Shown: positions 29,011-37,345 of the stretch, piece after piece
Numbering within the stretch: position 1 is the stretch's first letter
How the letters are laid out: every line of letters starts with the position of its first letter
Source of the DNA: a bacterium
GTDB taxonomy: Bacteria; Chloroflexota; Anaerolineae; Caldilineales; Caldilineaceae
Direction: 5' to 3'
Length of the DNA: 64,000 bases
Assembly: GCA_016124945.1 (NCBI GenBank)
Contig: WGMT01000031.1
Span: 124,001 to 188,000, forward strand
Program-made: the position numbers and the translations under genes
Notes under the pieces: model-generated
Databases searched by the model: none
Seen by the model: the letters and a program-made list of their open reading frames with translations, nothing else
Told to the model about the DNA's origin: nothing

Positions 29011-29846
29011 ACACGTTCGGGACGCGATTGGTTTATGTAAAGTTGGGTGGATCGCTGATCACCGACAAACGACAGGTCGAAACGGCACGCTTAGACGTGG
29101 TGGCCCGTTTGGCCGAGGAGATCGCCGAAGCCCGACGACAAGCACCTGATTTGCAGTTGATCATTGGTCACGGCTCGGGCAGCTTTGGCCATGTAGTGGG
29201 CAGCCGTTACGGAACTCGCGCCGGGGTGCATACGTCTGAAGGATGGTACGGGTTCGCCGCCACGGCAGACGCCGCCGCTCGCCTTAACCGGATTGTTACG
29301 GCGGCGCTGTTAGCCGCCGGCGTCCCTGCCTGGACAATCCAGCCTAGCGTGGGGTTACGCTGCCGCGACGGCCAGATCCTCGACGGTCCACTGGCGGCGG
29401 TACAGGCGGCATTGGCGCGTGGATTGGTGCCTGTTGTCCACGGCGATGTGGCACTCGACGAAGTACGCGGCGGCACCATTGCCAGTACAGAGGAGATCTT
29501 CGAGTGGCTGGCGCTCCATTTGACGCCGCAACGGATTGTCCTGGTTGGGGAGGTAGACGGCGTCTACACAGGCGATCCACAGCGGGATCCCTCGGCAGAG
29601 CGTATCGACTTGATTACACCGTCCAACTTCAGAGAAAGTCGGGCCGGCCTGAGCGGCAGTTTCGGTACCGATGTCACCGGTGGCATGGCAGCAAAGGTTG
29701 AACAGGCCATCCACCTGGCGGGTCGCCATCCAGGATTGAAGGTGTTGATCTGTAGCGGGTTGCAGCCGTCGACGTTGCTGCATGCAGTAGTCGATGAAGA
29801 GTCGACGCCGGGTACGCTGATTTGTGCAGAAGAAGATGATGGGTAA
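29004..29846 (+). CDS. Isopentenyl phosphate kinase
   Basis: It phosphorylates isopentenyl phosphate to isopentenyl diphosphate, the last step of the alternative mevalonate pathway known from archaea and from Roseiflexus in this phylum. The 280-residue amino acid kinase fold shows KLGGSLITDK (13-22), the glycine-rich GHGSGSFGH (55-63) whose last His is the substrate-binding residue typical of isopentenyl phosphate kinases, VPVVHGDVALD, LVGEVDGVYTGDP and DVTGGMAAKV. That His separates it from glutamate-5-kinase and UMP kinase relatives. It overlaps selA by seven bases. Together with fni and the polyprenyl synthase it argues for a mevalonate-type isoprenoid route. Confidence 0.9.
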   Translation: MVNTFGTRLVYVKLGGSLITDKRQVETARLDVVARLAEEIAEARRQAPDLQLIIGHGSGSFGHVVGSRYGTRAGVHTSEGWYGFAATADAAARLNRIVTAALLAAGVPAWTIQPSVGLRCRDGQILDGPLAAVQAALARGLVPVVHGDVALDEVRGGTIASTEEIFEWLALHLTPQRIVLVGEVDGVYTGDPQRDPSAERIDLITPSNFRESRAGLSGSFGTDVTGGMAAKVEQAIHLAGRHPGLKVLICSGLQPSTLLHAVVDEESTPGTLICAEEDDG

Positions 29847-29948
29847 CGCCTAATGCGCAAACGGCAATCGACGTGTAAACTGGAAGAATTGTAGAGTGGA
29901 AGGTGTCTCTCTTTGCCGCTCTGGTTTCAACAGGAAGTCATCCCCATA

Positions 29949-29978
29949 TTGGTCATCGTGCTTGCCCATGAGTATAAT
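29949..29978 (+). promoter_or_regulatory. Sigma-70 promoter of rseP
   Basis: TTGGTC (29949-29954) and a consensus TATAAT (29973-29978) are separated by 18 bp. Transcription would start near 29985, about 50 bases before the ATG. Confidence 0.65.
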
Positions 29979-30034
29979 ACCGGCAGTTAAACCGGCATTT
30001 CACCTGGCAGAGTGTTCCACTGCCTGAGGAAAAC

Positions 30035-31387
30035 ATGTTACTAACGATAGTTTCATTCTTACTGATGCTAGGCGTGTTAATGTTCTTTCACGAGTTGGGC
30101 CACTACTGGGTGGCGCGACGCAACAACATCGAAGTGGAAGAATTCGGCGTCTTCGGCTTTCCGCCGCGTATTGTTAAGCTCTTCACGTACAAGGGCACCG
30201 ATTTTACCCTGAACGCCATTCCATTGGGCGCTTTTGTGCGTATGAAGGGCGAAGACATGGGCGACATGTCGGCTGGTTCGTTTAATGCGGCCAGCGCCGG
30301 GGCACGTGCCGCCGTCCTGGTGGCCGGCCCGGCGATGAACTTCTTGTTGGCCTTCGTATTTTCGATTTTCAGTGTCATGTCGGGGTTCCCGGCAGCCGTG
30401 GCCAATCCGCAGATTACCGAAGTTACCGCAGGCGGACCAGCGGCAGAGGTTGGCCTGCAAGCGGGTGATGTCATCTTGTCAGTAAACGGCGATGCCGTGT
30501 ATGTGGATGACACCGGTGCGCAGATCAACACCGACCGGGCAGATTTCCCGGTAAGCGAGGCGAGTGGTCTCACCGTCCTACGCAATGGGACGCAGACGAC
30601 GTTGTCTTTGCCCAACGGCATTGATGGTGAAACGATCCTCGATGCCGCCGCCATTCAGCCTGTATTGAATACGCGCATCACAGTTGTGGCGCCCAATACG
30701 CCCGCTGAAGAGGCAGGATTACAGGCGGGCGATCTGATTTATGCCGTCAATGGTGCAGTGGTGACGCCGTCGAATTCGCTAGGGGCGATGGTTTCGCAAT
30801 ACCCCGATAGCGAGGTGACATTGACGGTGCTGCGTGACATGCAATGGCTCAACATTGATGTCTTCGCCCGCGCCAACCCACCCGCTGGGGAAGGCTCAAT
30901 GGGCGTGGGTATCGATGCCCGTCCTGTGTTGGCTGCGGTGCCGCTTGGCCAGGCCATTGTCCGTGGTGTCACCGGCATTTTAAACTATGTGGGCCTGGTG
31001 GCGGCGCTGCCCGTCATGCTGATTACCGGACAGATGTCGGCCAGTGATGCAGGCATCTCGGGGCCTGTCGGCATTGCCCAGATGGTTGGTGGCGCGGTGA
31101 GCGCCACAGCCGACACTGGCGTCTGGTTCCCGATCTGGCAGTTGGCTGCGATTATCAGCGCCGGGTTGGCTGTGGCCAATCTCCTGCCCATTCCTGCATT
31201 GGATGGCGGCCGTCTGCTCTTCATTGCCTTTGAAAAACTGCGTGGCCGCAGGCTTGACCCTGAAAAGGAAGGCGTAATTCACCTGTTGGGTTTTGCCTTG
31301 CTGCTGGGCTTGATGGTTGTGGTAACGATTAGCGACATTCGATCCGGCCCCGAGGCAATTGACTGGGGTCGCCTCATCGGCCAGTAG
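30035..31387 (+). CDS. rseP: Site-2 intramembrane metalloprotease (RseP family)
   Basis: This 450-residue protease cleaves membrane-bound anti-sigma factors or signal peptide remnants. The zinc site HELGH is at residues 19-23 in the first helix, and the third zinc ligand lies in NLLPIPALDGGR (about 384-395). Two PDZ domains follow one another (about 130-200 and 215-290, with GLQAGDVILSVNGD and GLQAGDLIYAVNGA), as in full-length RseP. Four membrane segments are evident. No dxr or cdsA neighbours are present, unlike in many bacteria. The ATG follows GAGGAAAAC. Confidence 0.93.
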   Translation: MLLTIVSFLLMLGVLMFFHELGHYWVARRNNIEVEEFGVFGFPPRIVKLFTYKGTDFTLNAIPLGAFVRMKGEDMGDMSAGSFNAASAGARAAVLVAGPAMNFLLAFVFSIFSVMSGFPAAVANPQITEVTAGGPAAEVGLQAGDVILSVNGDAVYVDDTGAQINTDRADFPVSEASGLTVLRNGTQTTLSLPNGIDGETILDAAAIQPVLNTRITVVAPNTPAEEAGLQAGDLIYAVNGAVVTPSNSLGAMVSQYPDSEVTLTVLRDMQWLNIDVFARANPPAGEGSMGVGIDARPVLAAVPLGQAIVRGVTGILNYVGLVAALPVMLITGQMSASDAGISGPVGIAQMVGGAVSATADTGVWFPIWQLAAIISAGLAVANLLPIPALDGGRLLFIAFEKLRGRRLDPEKEGVIHLLGFALLLGLMVVVTISDIRSGPEAIDWGRLIGQ

Positions 31388-31428
31388 CGGACAACGCAAG
31401 ACCCTGTCCTCTAGAGAAGGAATCCTCG

Positions 31429-33462
31429 ATGTCAACACCGTCACCCGAATATCCAGAAGATGGACCACAACATGTCTACTCGCCGCCGCGTCGTAGTGCG
31501 GCGGCGAGTGAACCTATCGTGCCGGGCCGGCGCGCGTCAGTGCGTGGGCCAAGCCATCGTTGCCATTCGTGTGATGAGCCTATCGCCGCGCATCAGGCGG
31601 TCTGTCCTCAGTGTGGGGCACGGTTACAGAAGCGACCGGAGCAGATCCGCTGTCGTCACTGTGGGCAGCGGGGATCGTCGCAATTGGTCCTCTGCCCGGG
31701 GTGTGGGCGAGAATTGCAGGCAGCGCCGTCTCGGCTGCTTACATTAGGGTTACCGGGCATTGTCGTCGCCTTAATCGCAATTGTGTTGACAGGCCAACTT
31801 GGCAATCCATTGGATTGGGCACAGGATCAGGTTAACGGCAGCATGCAGGTGATCAACAACATTGCCATCACCCCGGTCACCGTATCTGAAAATTCCCAAG
31901 AAACCACAAGCAACGTTGACGAGACACCCACTAACGGTGCGTTAGTCGCCTTGCGGGCAATCGGTACAGAAGATCAAACAACAGACAGCATAGACGAACA
32001 GAGCAGTGCACAGGTGACTATCGCCGACACTGCCATCGAACCCAATGTGGTGATCGAAAACGCACCGCCTGAAGAACCGCCGTCCACAACGGCTGTCCCC
32101 AACGAGGAAGCTATTGCTTCCGTGGTCGAGGCAACAGAGGTGCCTACAGAGGTGCCTACAGAGGTTGCAACAGAAGAACCAATAGCTACACAGACACCTC
32201 AACCAACGGCTACCCCTGCCCCCACGGAAACGCCGCTGCCTACGGAAACACCGCTGCCTACGGAAACGGCAACGTCGACAAACACAGCAAGGGCAGTAAG
32301 TACAGCAAGGGCCTTAATCATAGCGACGGCAACGTCCACGCGGACGACATCCGCTGCCACCCAAGTGGCAACAACGTCGACGGGGCCAACACGGCAGTCT
32401 ACGCCGACGGCCTCACCAACCCAAACAGCTACGCCAAGACCGACGGCCACAGAAACACAGATTGACGTGCGCGCCACGTTAGAATCTGTCCGCGCGGCAT
32501 TGACAGCTACGAGTGTCGCCCGTCCACTAGTAACAGCCACACCGACACCACGGCCATCCTCTAGCTACACGGTACGCAGTGGAGACACGTTGGTGGGCAT
32601 TGCAGCCCGCTTTGGCATTGCCACCCAAACGCTGATGCAGGCAAACGGTATGACTGCGGTAACAGCTGCCAACCTACAAGTTGGTCGGGTCTTGGTGATT
32701 CCTGGCATTGCCGGCCTACAAAACGAGGAGACACAAACCTACGTCGTACGGGCCGGTGATACGATGGTAGGTATAGCGCTACGTTTCAACGTGGACACAG
32801 CGTCTCTGTTACGCGTCAATGGGTTTTCGGAACAACAGGCACGAACGATCCAGGTGGGGCAAGTCATTGTGATCCCGGTCGCCAATTCAGGAGGCACTTC
32901 CGGGCAAGTGCAGCCGGTCTCCACACCAGCCACACAAGCACCCCCAACACGAACACCCCCAACACGAACACCGACACCCCGGGTAGATTCGCAATCGTCG
33001 TCCACTGCTTCAGCAACAAGTGCGTCATCGACAAGCCCCTCAGCAACAACAACGGGGAGCACGCAAGTCGACGCAAGCGGTGTATTGGTTTCGACCTATG
33101 AACCCGGCGACAACAACAGGGTACAAGGCAAGGTTGCGTTTCGTTGGACAGGACTAACGCCCTTACCCGAAGGGTTGCTCTATGAAATGGTCTTTTGGAA
33201 GCCAGGTGAAGATCCGCTTGTAAACGGGTTTGGGATGGCAGCCCCCACTGATCAAAATTACGTGCTTCTCGACCTGGATCTGCTCAACCTAACGCCCGGA
33301 TTTCCATTGGATTTTGGTCAGTATCGATGGGGCGTTCTGATCGTTCGCACAGAACCTTCCTATTCACGGCTCTCATACGCCGGTGGTGGCTTTTTGATTA
33401 CCTACGAAACATCAGGAGGCGGGGCTTGCCCTCCAGACGATGCAAGTTGCCGGGGGCGCTAG
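31429..33462 (+). CDS. Zinc-ribbon, single-TM, double LysM protein (first of two paralogues)
   Basis: The 677-residue protein begins with two cytoplasmic zinc ribbons (CHSCDEPIAAHQAVCPQCG and CRHCGQRGSSQLVLCPGCG, about residues 45-100), then one membrane helix (about 105-125). A long Thr/Pro/Glu-rich spacer follows (about 140-380). Next come two LysM domains (YTVRSGDTLVGIAARFGI near 380 and YVVRAGDTMVGIALRFNV near 440), another Thr/Ser spacer, and a beta-sandwich-like C-terminal domain (about 550-660). LysM binds peptidoglycan, so the protein would span from the cytoplasm to the wall. The same design recurs at 47223-48347. GAAGGAA precedes the ATG; it follows rseP by 41 bases and may be co-transcribed. 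Confidence 0.8.
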   Translation: MSTPSPEYPEDGPQHVYSPPRRSAAASEPIVPGRRASVRGPSHRCHSCDEPIAAHQAVCPQCGARLQKRPEQIRCRHCGQRGSSQLVLCPGCGRELQAAPSRLLTLGLPGIVVALIAIVLTGQLGNPLDWAQDQVNGSMQVINNIAITPVTVSENSQETTSNVDETPTNGALVALRAIGTEDQTTDSIDEQSSAQVTIADTAIEPNVVIENAPPEEPPSTTAVPNEEAIASVVEATEVPTEVPTEVATEEPIATQTPQPTATPAPTETPLPTETPLPTETATSTNTARAVSTARALIIATATSTRTTSAATQVATTSTGPTRQSTPTASPTQTATPRPTATETQIDVRATLESVRAALTATSVARPLVTATPTPRPSSSYTVRSGDTLVGIAARFGIATQTLMQANGMTAVTAANLQVGRVLVIPGIAGLQNEETQTYVVRAGDTMVGIALRFNVDTASLLRVNGFSEQQARTIQVGQVIVIPVANSGGTSGQVQPVSTPATQAPPTRTPPTRTPTPRVDSQSSSTASATSASSTSPSATTTGSTQVDASGVLVSTYEPGDNNRVQGKVAFRWTGLTPLPEGLLYEMVFWKPGEDPLVNGFGMAAPTDQNYVLLDLDLLNLTPGFPLDFGQYRWGVLIVRTEPSYSRLSYAGGGFLITYETSGGGACPPDDASCRGR

Positions 33463-33481
33463 AATGACAAATAGAATCAGA

Positions 33482-33516
33482 ATCCCCCACTTTGGTACAA
33501 AGTGGGGGATTTTTTT
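33482..33516 (+). terminator. Rho-independent terminator after the LysM gene
   Basis: ATCCCCCACTTTG (33482-33494) pairs perfectly with CAAAGTGGGGGAT (33498-33510), followed by a run of seven T residues. Confidence 0.95.
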
Positions 33517-33687
33517 GCCCAAGACAAACGCCAGCACACAAGAGTTACAATGCAACACAACAACAACACTAATTATCAGATGCATTTGAATTAAGCAAAA
33601 ATTTGGTTATTTATAAAATTAACACACTACCTTTCCAAGTATTTGCGTATTTTTATAAATCCCCTCATTGAACCTCATGTCCGCATG
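33517..33687. other. AT-rich gene-free stretch
   Basis: Compared with the GC-rich surroundings this region is markedly rich in A and T, with runs such as TTTATAAAATTAACA. It contains no open frame of note and sits between a terminator and a promoter. It may be an upstream activating region or a foreign insertion. Confidence 0.5.
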
Positions 33688-33715
33688 TTGATTTCATTAA
33701 AAAACGGTGTATGAT
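33688..33715 (+). promoter_or_regulatory. Sigma-70 promoter of the DNRLRE protein gene
   Basis: TTGATT (33688-33693) and TATGAT (33710-33715) are spaced by 16 bp, with an A-rich spacer. The start point would be near 33722. Confidence 0.6.
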
Positions 33716-33759
33716 GCTAAGGTACATTACGGAAGCAATGCCTATTTTCTACAAATGGT

Positions 33760-35073
33760 ATGGCTCAAACAATGTTCAATCTACATGCATCAGACTCACC
33801 ATCAGGAATCGCAGCACCCATCATGCGTACGCTAATCACCCTTCTTCTCATTTGCACTACGATCCTTCTGGTTGTCTTCTCGGCACAGAAAATGCTACCG
33901 GCGACGACAGTCGCTGCCTCATCCGATTCGCCACCCGAGACCCTGGTGATACCGACACGTTTGGATACTTATGTCAGCTCAGGACGTCCCAACGAAAGCT
34001 TCGGCAACCGAAAGACACTGTGGCTCGGCCATGATCAGTCGCAGGGGTATCAAAGTCAGGCGGTTTTGCTGGCATTCGACTCGTTCTCTTTGCCACCAGG
34101 CGCAACCATTCAATCAGCCCACGTTTTTCTGAGTATGACAGCCCGGACAGTGAGGGATGAACCCATCAGCATCCGTGTGCAACAGGTGTTGGATGACTGG
34201 AACGAGAGCATCACCTGGGCACAACAGGCGCAATTGGCCAAAGGCGCCATCACTGCCCCCATTCAAGTGGGTACTGAACTACGCGAATATGCGTTTAGCG
34301 TCACCGAATTGGTGACAACCTGGACGCAAATAGGGCGCCCCACCCAAGGACCGTCTTTCTTGCTGTTCAGTGACCACACAAGCGGACAGCATGAACGGGT
34401 CTTCTGGGGGAAAGAGTGTCTGCCCGATTGTGCATCTGTCGCTCAAGTACCACGACTCGAAATTGTCTATGCAGTGGTGCCGACAGCAACACCAAGTGCA
34501 ACAGCAACGCCTACTGCAACCAACACACCAACGCCTACGTTGACGCCGACCCCGTCGCCCAGCCCAACGCCCACCAACACGCCCGGCGTTATGCTTCAGT
34601 TAAGCAATGCACCTGCAACGTGGATCGCCCCGGGCGCCATCATCACCTACACCGTCACCTACCGTAACAACAATGTAGCCGCCCTCAACAACTTCTACAT
34701 CCAGGGCTCGATTCCTGAATACACAGCACTTGTTACCGATGAAGCGTCAGATTCAGAGCAGACAGACAACACGGATAACATCCAAGCCACCGACAGCGTC
34801 TTCTGGTGGATCGGCGATTTGCCCGCCGACGGTGCCGGCAGTGTCTCTTATCAGGTTCGGCGCACCCTCCCTCGCATCGACAGTACAGGATCGTACACCA
34901 TCACCTTTCCCCCAGGCACAGCAACGATTCCCTGGACAGATTGGTTGATCATTGTCAACCCAGGCGTTGAAGCCGCCTGGCAGTCGGGGCAACCGGGTGT
35001 GAATGGCAGCAGCACAAGTGCCCCCATCTTCAACCCATTACACGTCCTCTACCTAAGCTTTCTTGAAAGGTAA
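33760..35073 (+). CDS. Secreted DNRLRE-domain protein with C-terminal DUF11-like repeat
   Basis: A hydrophobic signal (TLITLLLICTTILLVVFS) follows Met22, so translation may begin at 33823 rather than at the ATG at 33760; neither has a good ribosome binding site. The first domain (about 65-245) matches DNRLRE/CBM96-like modules: it opens with DTYVSSGRPNESFGN, then AVLLAFDSFSLPPGATI, then VLDDWNESITW. A TPTPT linker (about 250-285) leads to a DUF11/Ig-like domain (GAIITYTVTYRNNN). The tail ends LHVLYLSFLER, similar in style to the NHL protein's end. Likely a cell-surface or matrix protein. Confidence 0.78.
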   Translation: MAQTMFNLHASDSPSGIAAPIMRTLITLLLICTTILLVVFSAQKMLPATTVAASSDSPPETLVIPTRLDTYVSSGRPNESFGNRKTLWLGHDQSQGYQSQAVLLAFDSFSLPPGATIQSAHVFLSMTARTVRDEPISIRVQQVLDDWNESITWAQQAQLAKGAITAPIQVGTELREYAFSVTELVTTWTQIGRPTQGPSFLLFSDHTSGQHERVFWGKECLPDCASVAQVPRLEIVYAVVPTATPSATATPTATNTPTPTLTPTPSPSPTPTNTPGVMLQLSNAPATWIAPGAIITYTVTYRNNNVAALNNFYIQGSIPEYTALVTDEASDSEQTDNTDNIQATDSVFWWIGDLPADGAGSVSYQVRRTLPRIDSTGSYTITFPPGTATIPWTDWLIIVNPGVEAAWQSGQPGVNGSSTSAPIFNPLHVLYLSFLER

Positions 35074-35114
35074 ACCAGATTCAAGGGGACGTTCTTCAGG
35101 GTAAGGCAGCGTCT

Positions 35115-35167
35115 GGTCTAATTCAATTGGGGGGAGTGAAGATCGCTCCCCCCAATTGAATTAGACC
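35115..35167. terminator. Near-perfect 24-bp hairpin after the DNRLRE gene
   Basis: GGTCTAATTCAATTGGGGGG... (35115-35138) pairs with 35144-35167 over 24 bp with a single G-T pair and a five-base AAGAT loop. No T run follows on either strand, so termination by the usual intrinsic mechanism is not assured. A protein-binding or RNA-processing role is also possible. Confidence 0.75.
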
Positions 35168-35208
35168 CGGAAGCGCCCCAACGCTAGGTTGCAGATTCAA
35201 TCATGTGT

Positions 35209-35241
35209 TACAATGAGCGGGCGGATTTTTCCGCCCGTTTT
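35209..35241 (+). promoter_or_regulatory. Promoter -10 and start-site hairpin of the HEAT/TPR operon
   Basis: TACAAT (35209-35214) is a good -10, though the -35 is unclear. Four bases later CGGGCGG (35218-35224) pairs with CCGCCCG (35231-35237), followed by TTTT. This terminator-like hairpin lies at the expected start site, so it may end stray upstream transcription or act as an early attenuator. Confidence 0.5.
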
Positions 35242-35283
35242 CTGTGCTTTGCTCTGCAGGACAGAGGAACCAAGGAACTGTTT

Positions 35284-36270
35284 GTGACAACGAAGACTTC
35301 TCTGTCGGTCGAAAAATTGCTTGAAAAACTCATTACCGACGAAACACCACCTACTCTTCAGGACCTTAGCGCCTTCTCGGATCTCTCCCGCTCAAACTGG
35401 GGACGTGTTCGTGAAATGTGGTCGGCTATTCCTGAACCAAGACGCTTTGAATCGGTGCGCCTTCTGGTCGAAGCTGCATACGAGGAGATACAACTCCAGT
35501 TAGGCCGTCTCCTACGCGTGGCGCTCGAAGACGAAAGCGAACGTGTACGCGCCGTCGCGATTACCGGCCTTTGGGAAGACAACAACGAAGATCTCATCGG
35601 CCCACTGATACAGACCCTCCACAACGATCCCAGCGAGACACTGCGCGGGCTGGCCGCTGGCGCGCTAGGACCGTTCATCCTGGGCGGTGAACTGGAGGAA
35701 ATCGACGCAGCCCAGGCCATGCGCGCCGAAGAAGCACTGCTCGCCGTCCTCCACGCCGAAGAAGAACCGATCTCCATCCAATGTCGGGCGCTGGAAAGCC
35801 TCTCGTTTTCTAGCGAGGCAGGCGTACGTCAGTTGATTGAAGATGCCTACTATTCGCCCTACGATGAGATGCAGGTGAGCGCACTGGTTGCCATGGGCCG
35901 CAGCGCCGACACCCGATGGCGCGCTGCCGCCCAACAAGAGCTGGACAATTCTTCTCCCGAAATTCGCGCCGCCGCCGCTCGCACTTGCGGTGAATTGGAA
36001 GCGCGAGATGCCCTTGACGAGATCCTGGTGCTGCTCGAAGACGAAGACAAGCCCGTGCGCCTTGCCGCCATCTTCGCGCTCGGTCACCTTGGTGGTGACG
36101 AAGCCACAGAGGCACTCAACGCCATGCTCGAAAGCACAGATCCAGACGAAGTCACCGCCGCCGAAGACGCGCTGGAAGAGATCGTCTTCTTCGGCGATCC
36201 CAATGCCATTCCGCTCTTCGACGAAAGCGAAGACGAATGGGAAACCGACGACGATCCCGACGATTGGTAA
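35284..36270 (+). CDS. HEAT-repeat protein
   Basis: The GTG at 35284 has AAGGAA just upstream and is preferred over an ATG at 35203, which lies in front of the promoter hairpin. The 328-residue soluble protein is a solenoid of about five HEAT/PBS-lyase-type repeats (for example SERVRAVAITGLWE, EIRAAAARTCGELEA, PVRLAAIFALGHLGGDEA) and ends in a very acidic tail (EDEWETDDDPDDW). Such solenoids usually bind other proteins. It heads a run of five genes with short gaps (acidic protein, TPR, FecR-like, GT39-like), suggesting a scaffold for an envelope process. No enzyme residues are seen. Confidence 0.8.
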   Translation: MTTKTSLSVEKLLEKLITDETPPTLQDLSAFSDLSRSNWGRVREMWSAIPEPRRFESVRLLVEAAYEEIQLQLGRLLRVALEDESERVRAVAITGLWEDNNEDLIGPLIQTLHNDPSETLRGLAAGALGPFILGGELEEIDAAQAMRAEEALLAVLHAEEEPISIQCRALESLSFSSEAGVRQLIEDAYYSPYDEMQVSALVAMGRSADTRWRAAAQQELDNSSPEIRAAAARTCGELEARDALDEILVLLEDEDKPVRLAAIFALGHLGGDEATEALNAMLESTDPDEVTAAEDALEEIVFFGDPNAIPLFDESEDEWETDDDPDDW

Positions 36271-36331
36271 ATCCAGCCCTTGCTGAAACGCACAGGAACC
36301 TATCCACCACGCCCACCGTTGAGGATGTACA

Positions 36332-36703
36332 TTGAATCTGAAGTTAAAGCGACTGGTGCGTACCCACAGCTCTGAGCAGTATGCGCTTTTTGATCTCGAT
36401 CAGATCGACGCCAACCGCCAGCCGCTCACCATCGGCAAATTGGATCTACACTACACCGGTGAGGGTACCTACGGCACCATCTTGTTATGGGACGACGCGT
36501 CTCGCAAGCTCAAACCGGAACAGCGGCGAGCCTTCATCCGAGCACTGCTTACCGAACTCGTACTGCCCATGGGCGTACCGAACGAGTATGTGGTGGAGTT
36601 CTTTGCACCGGAACTCGACGGCTATGAAGTCTTCCATAACCTGGATGATGACGATGAGAACGAAGACGAGGATTACGACGAGGATTACGACGAGGACGAA
36701 TAG
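36332..36703 (+). CDS. Small acidic-tailed hypothetical protein
   Basis: The 123-residue protein starts at TTG, supported by GAGG eight bases upstream; no in-frame ATG is available. The N-terminal 95 residues form a compact alpha/beta domain with two notable phrases (LFDLDQIDANRQPLTIGKLD and TILLWDD). The last 20 residues are almost all Asp and Glu with Tyr. I know no function. It sits 61 bases after the HEAT gene, whose product also ends in an acidic tail, and 66 bases before the TPR gene. Confidence 0.7.
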   Translation: MNLKLKRLVRTHSSEQYALFDLDQIDANRQPLTIGKLDLHYTGEGTYGTILLWDDASRKLKPEQRRAFIRALLTELVLPMGVPNEYVVEFFAPELDGYEVFHNLDDDDENEDEDYDEDYDEDE

Positions 36704-36769
36704 CACTGTTAAACTTGGCTACCCTCGCTCGATTATGGTGGCCGTTGCCGCTTCCGAATAACCAACACC

Positions 36770-37345
36770 ATGACAGACAACCAGCCCAATTTACCGGACC
36801 CTAATCTGCCGGACAACGAATTCTTTCGCGATGCACTCAATGCCAGCGCCCGCCTGCTACGTGCCAACCGCCCTGGCGAAGCATTGCCCATCCTCGAGCG
36901 GTTGAGTGAACGCTACCCAAACGATCCCGACATCATCATGAATATGGGCGGGGCCTTGATCCTGCAACGCCGCTGGAACAAAGCAGTGAGCGTACTGGAA
37001 GTAGGCGTAAAGGCGCATCCAGACAAAGCCGCCATGTGGGGAAATCTGGCCGCCGCCTATCTGGGCAATCTCGAAACCGCCGGCCCCAAACAGCAACAGC
37101 GGGCAATTTCTGCCTACGAACGTGCGGTGCAGATTGATCCACAGACACCCAACGCACACTACCACCTGGGCCTGATCTACAAAGAACGCGGTGACCTGAT
37201 CCACGCGCTGGCACATTTTGAACGCGCCCGCGAAGTCAACCCCGCCGACAAAGACGCAGCCCAGTGGATCGAACGCATCGGCCAACAACTGGCCGACAAT
37301 CAGAACCAGTCAACAGCAGAGCCCGGCAACGAAGGTGACGAATGA
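36770..37345 (+). CDS. TPR-repeat protein
   Basis: The 191-residue soluble protein has about four tetratricopeptide units (PGEALPILERLSERYPNDPD, WNKAVSVLEVGVKAHPDKAA, AISAYERAVQIDPQTPNAHY and ALAHFERAREVNPADKDA). It has no signal peptide and no enzyme motif, so it is most likely an adaptor. Its stop overlaps the start of the next gene (ATGA), which points to translational coupling with the FecR-like membrane protein. Confidence 0.85.
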   Translation: MTDNQPNLPDPNLPDNEFFRDALNASARLLRANRPGEALPILERLSERYPNDPDIIMNMGGALILQRRWNKAVSVLEVGVKAHPDKAAMWGNLAAAYLGNLETAGPKQQQRAISAYERAVQIDPQTPNAHYHLGLIYKERGDLIHALAHFERAREVNPADKDAAQWIERIGQQLADNQNQSTAEPGNEGDE

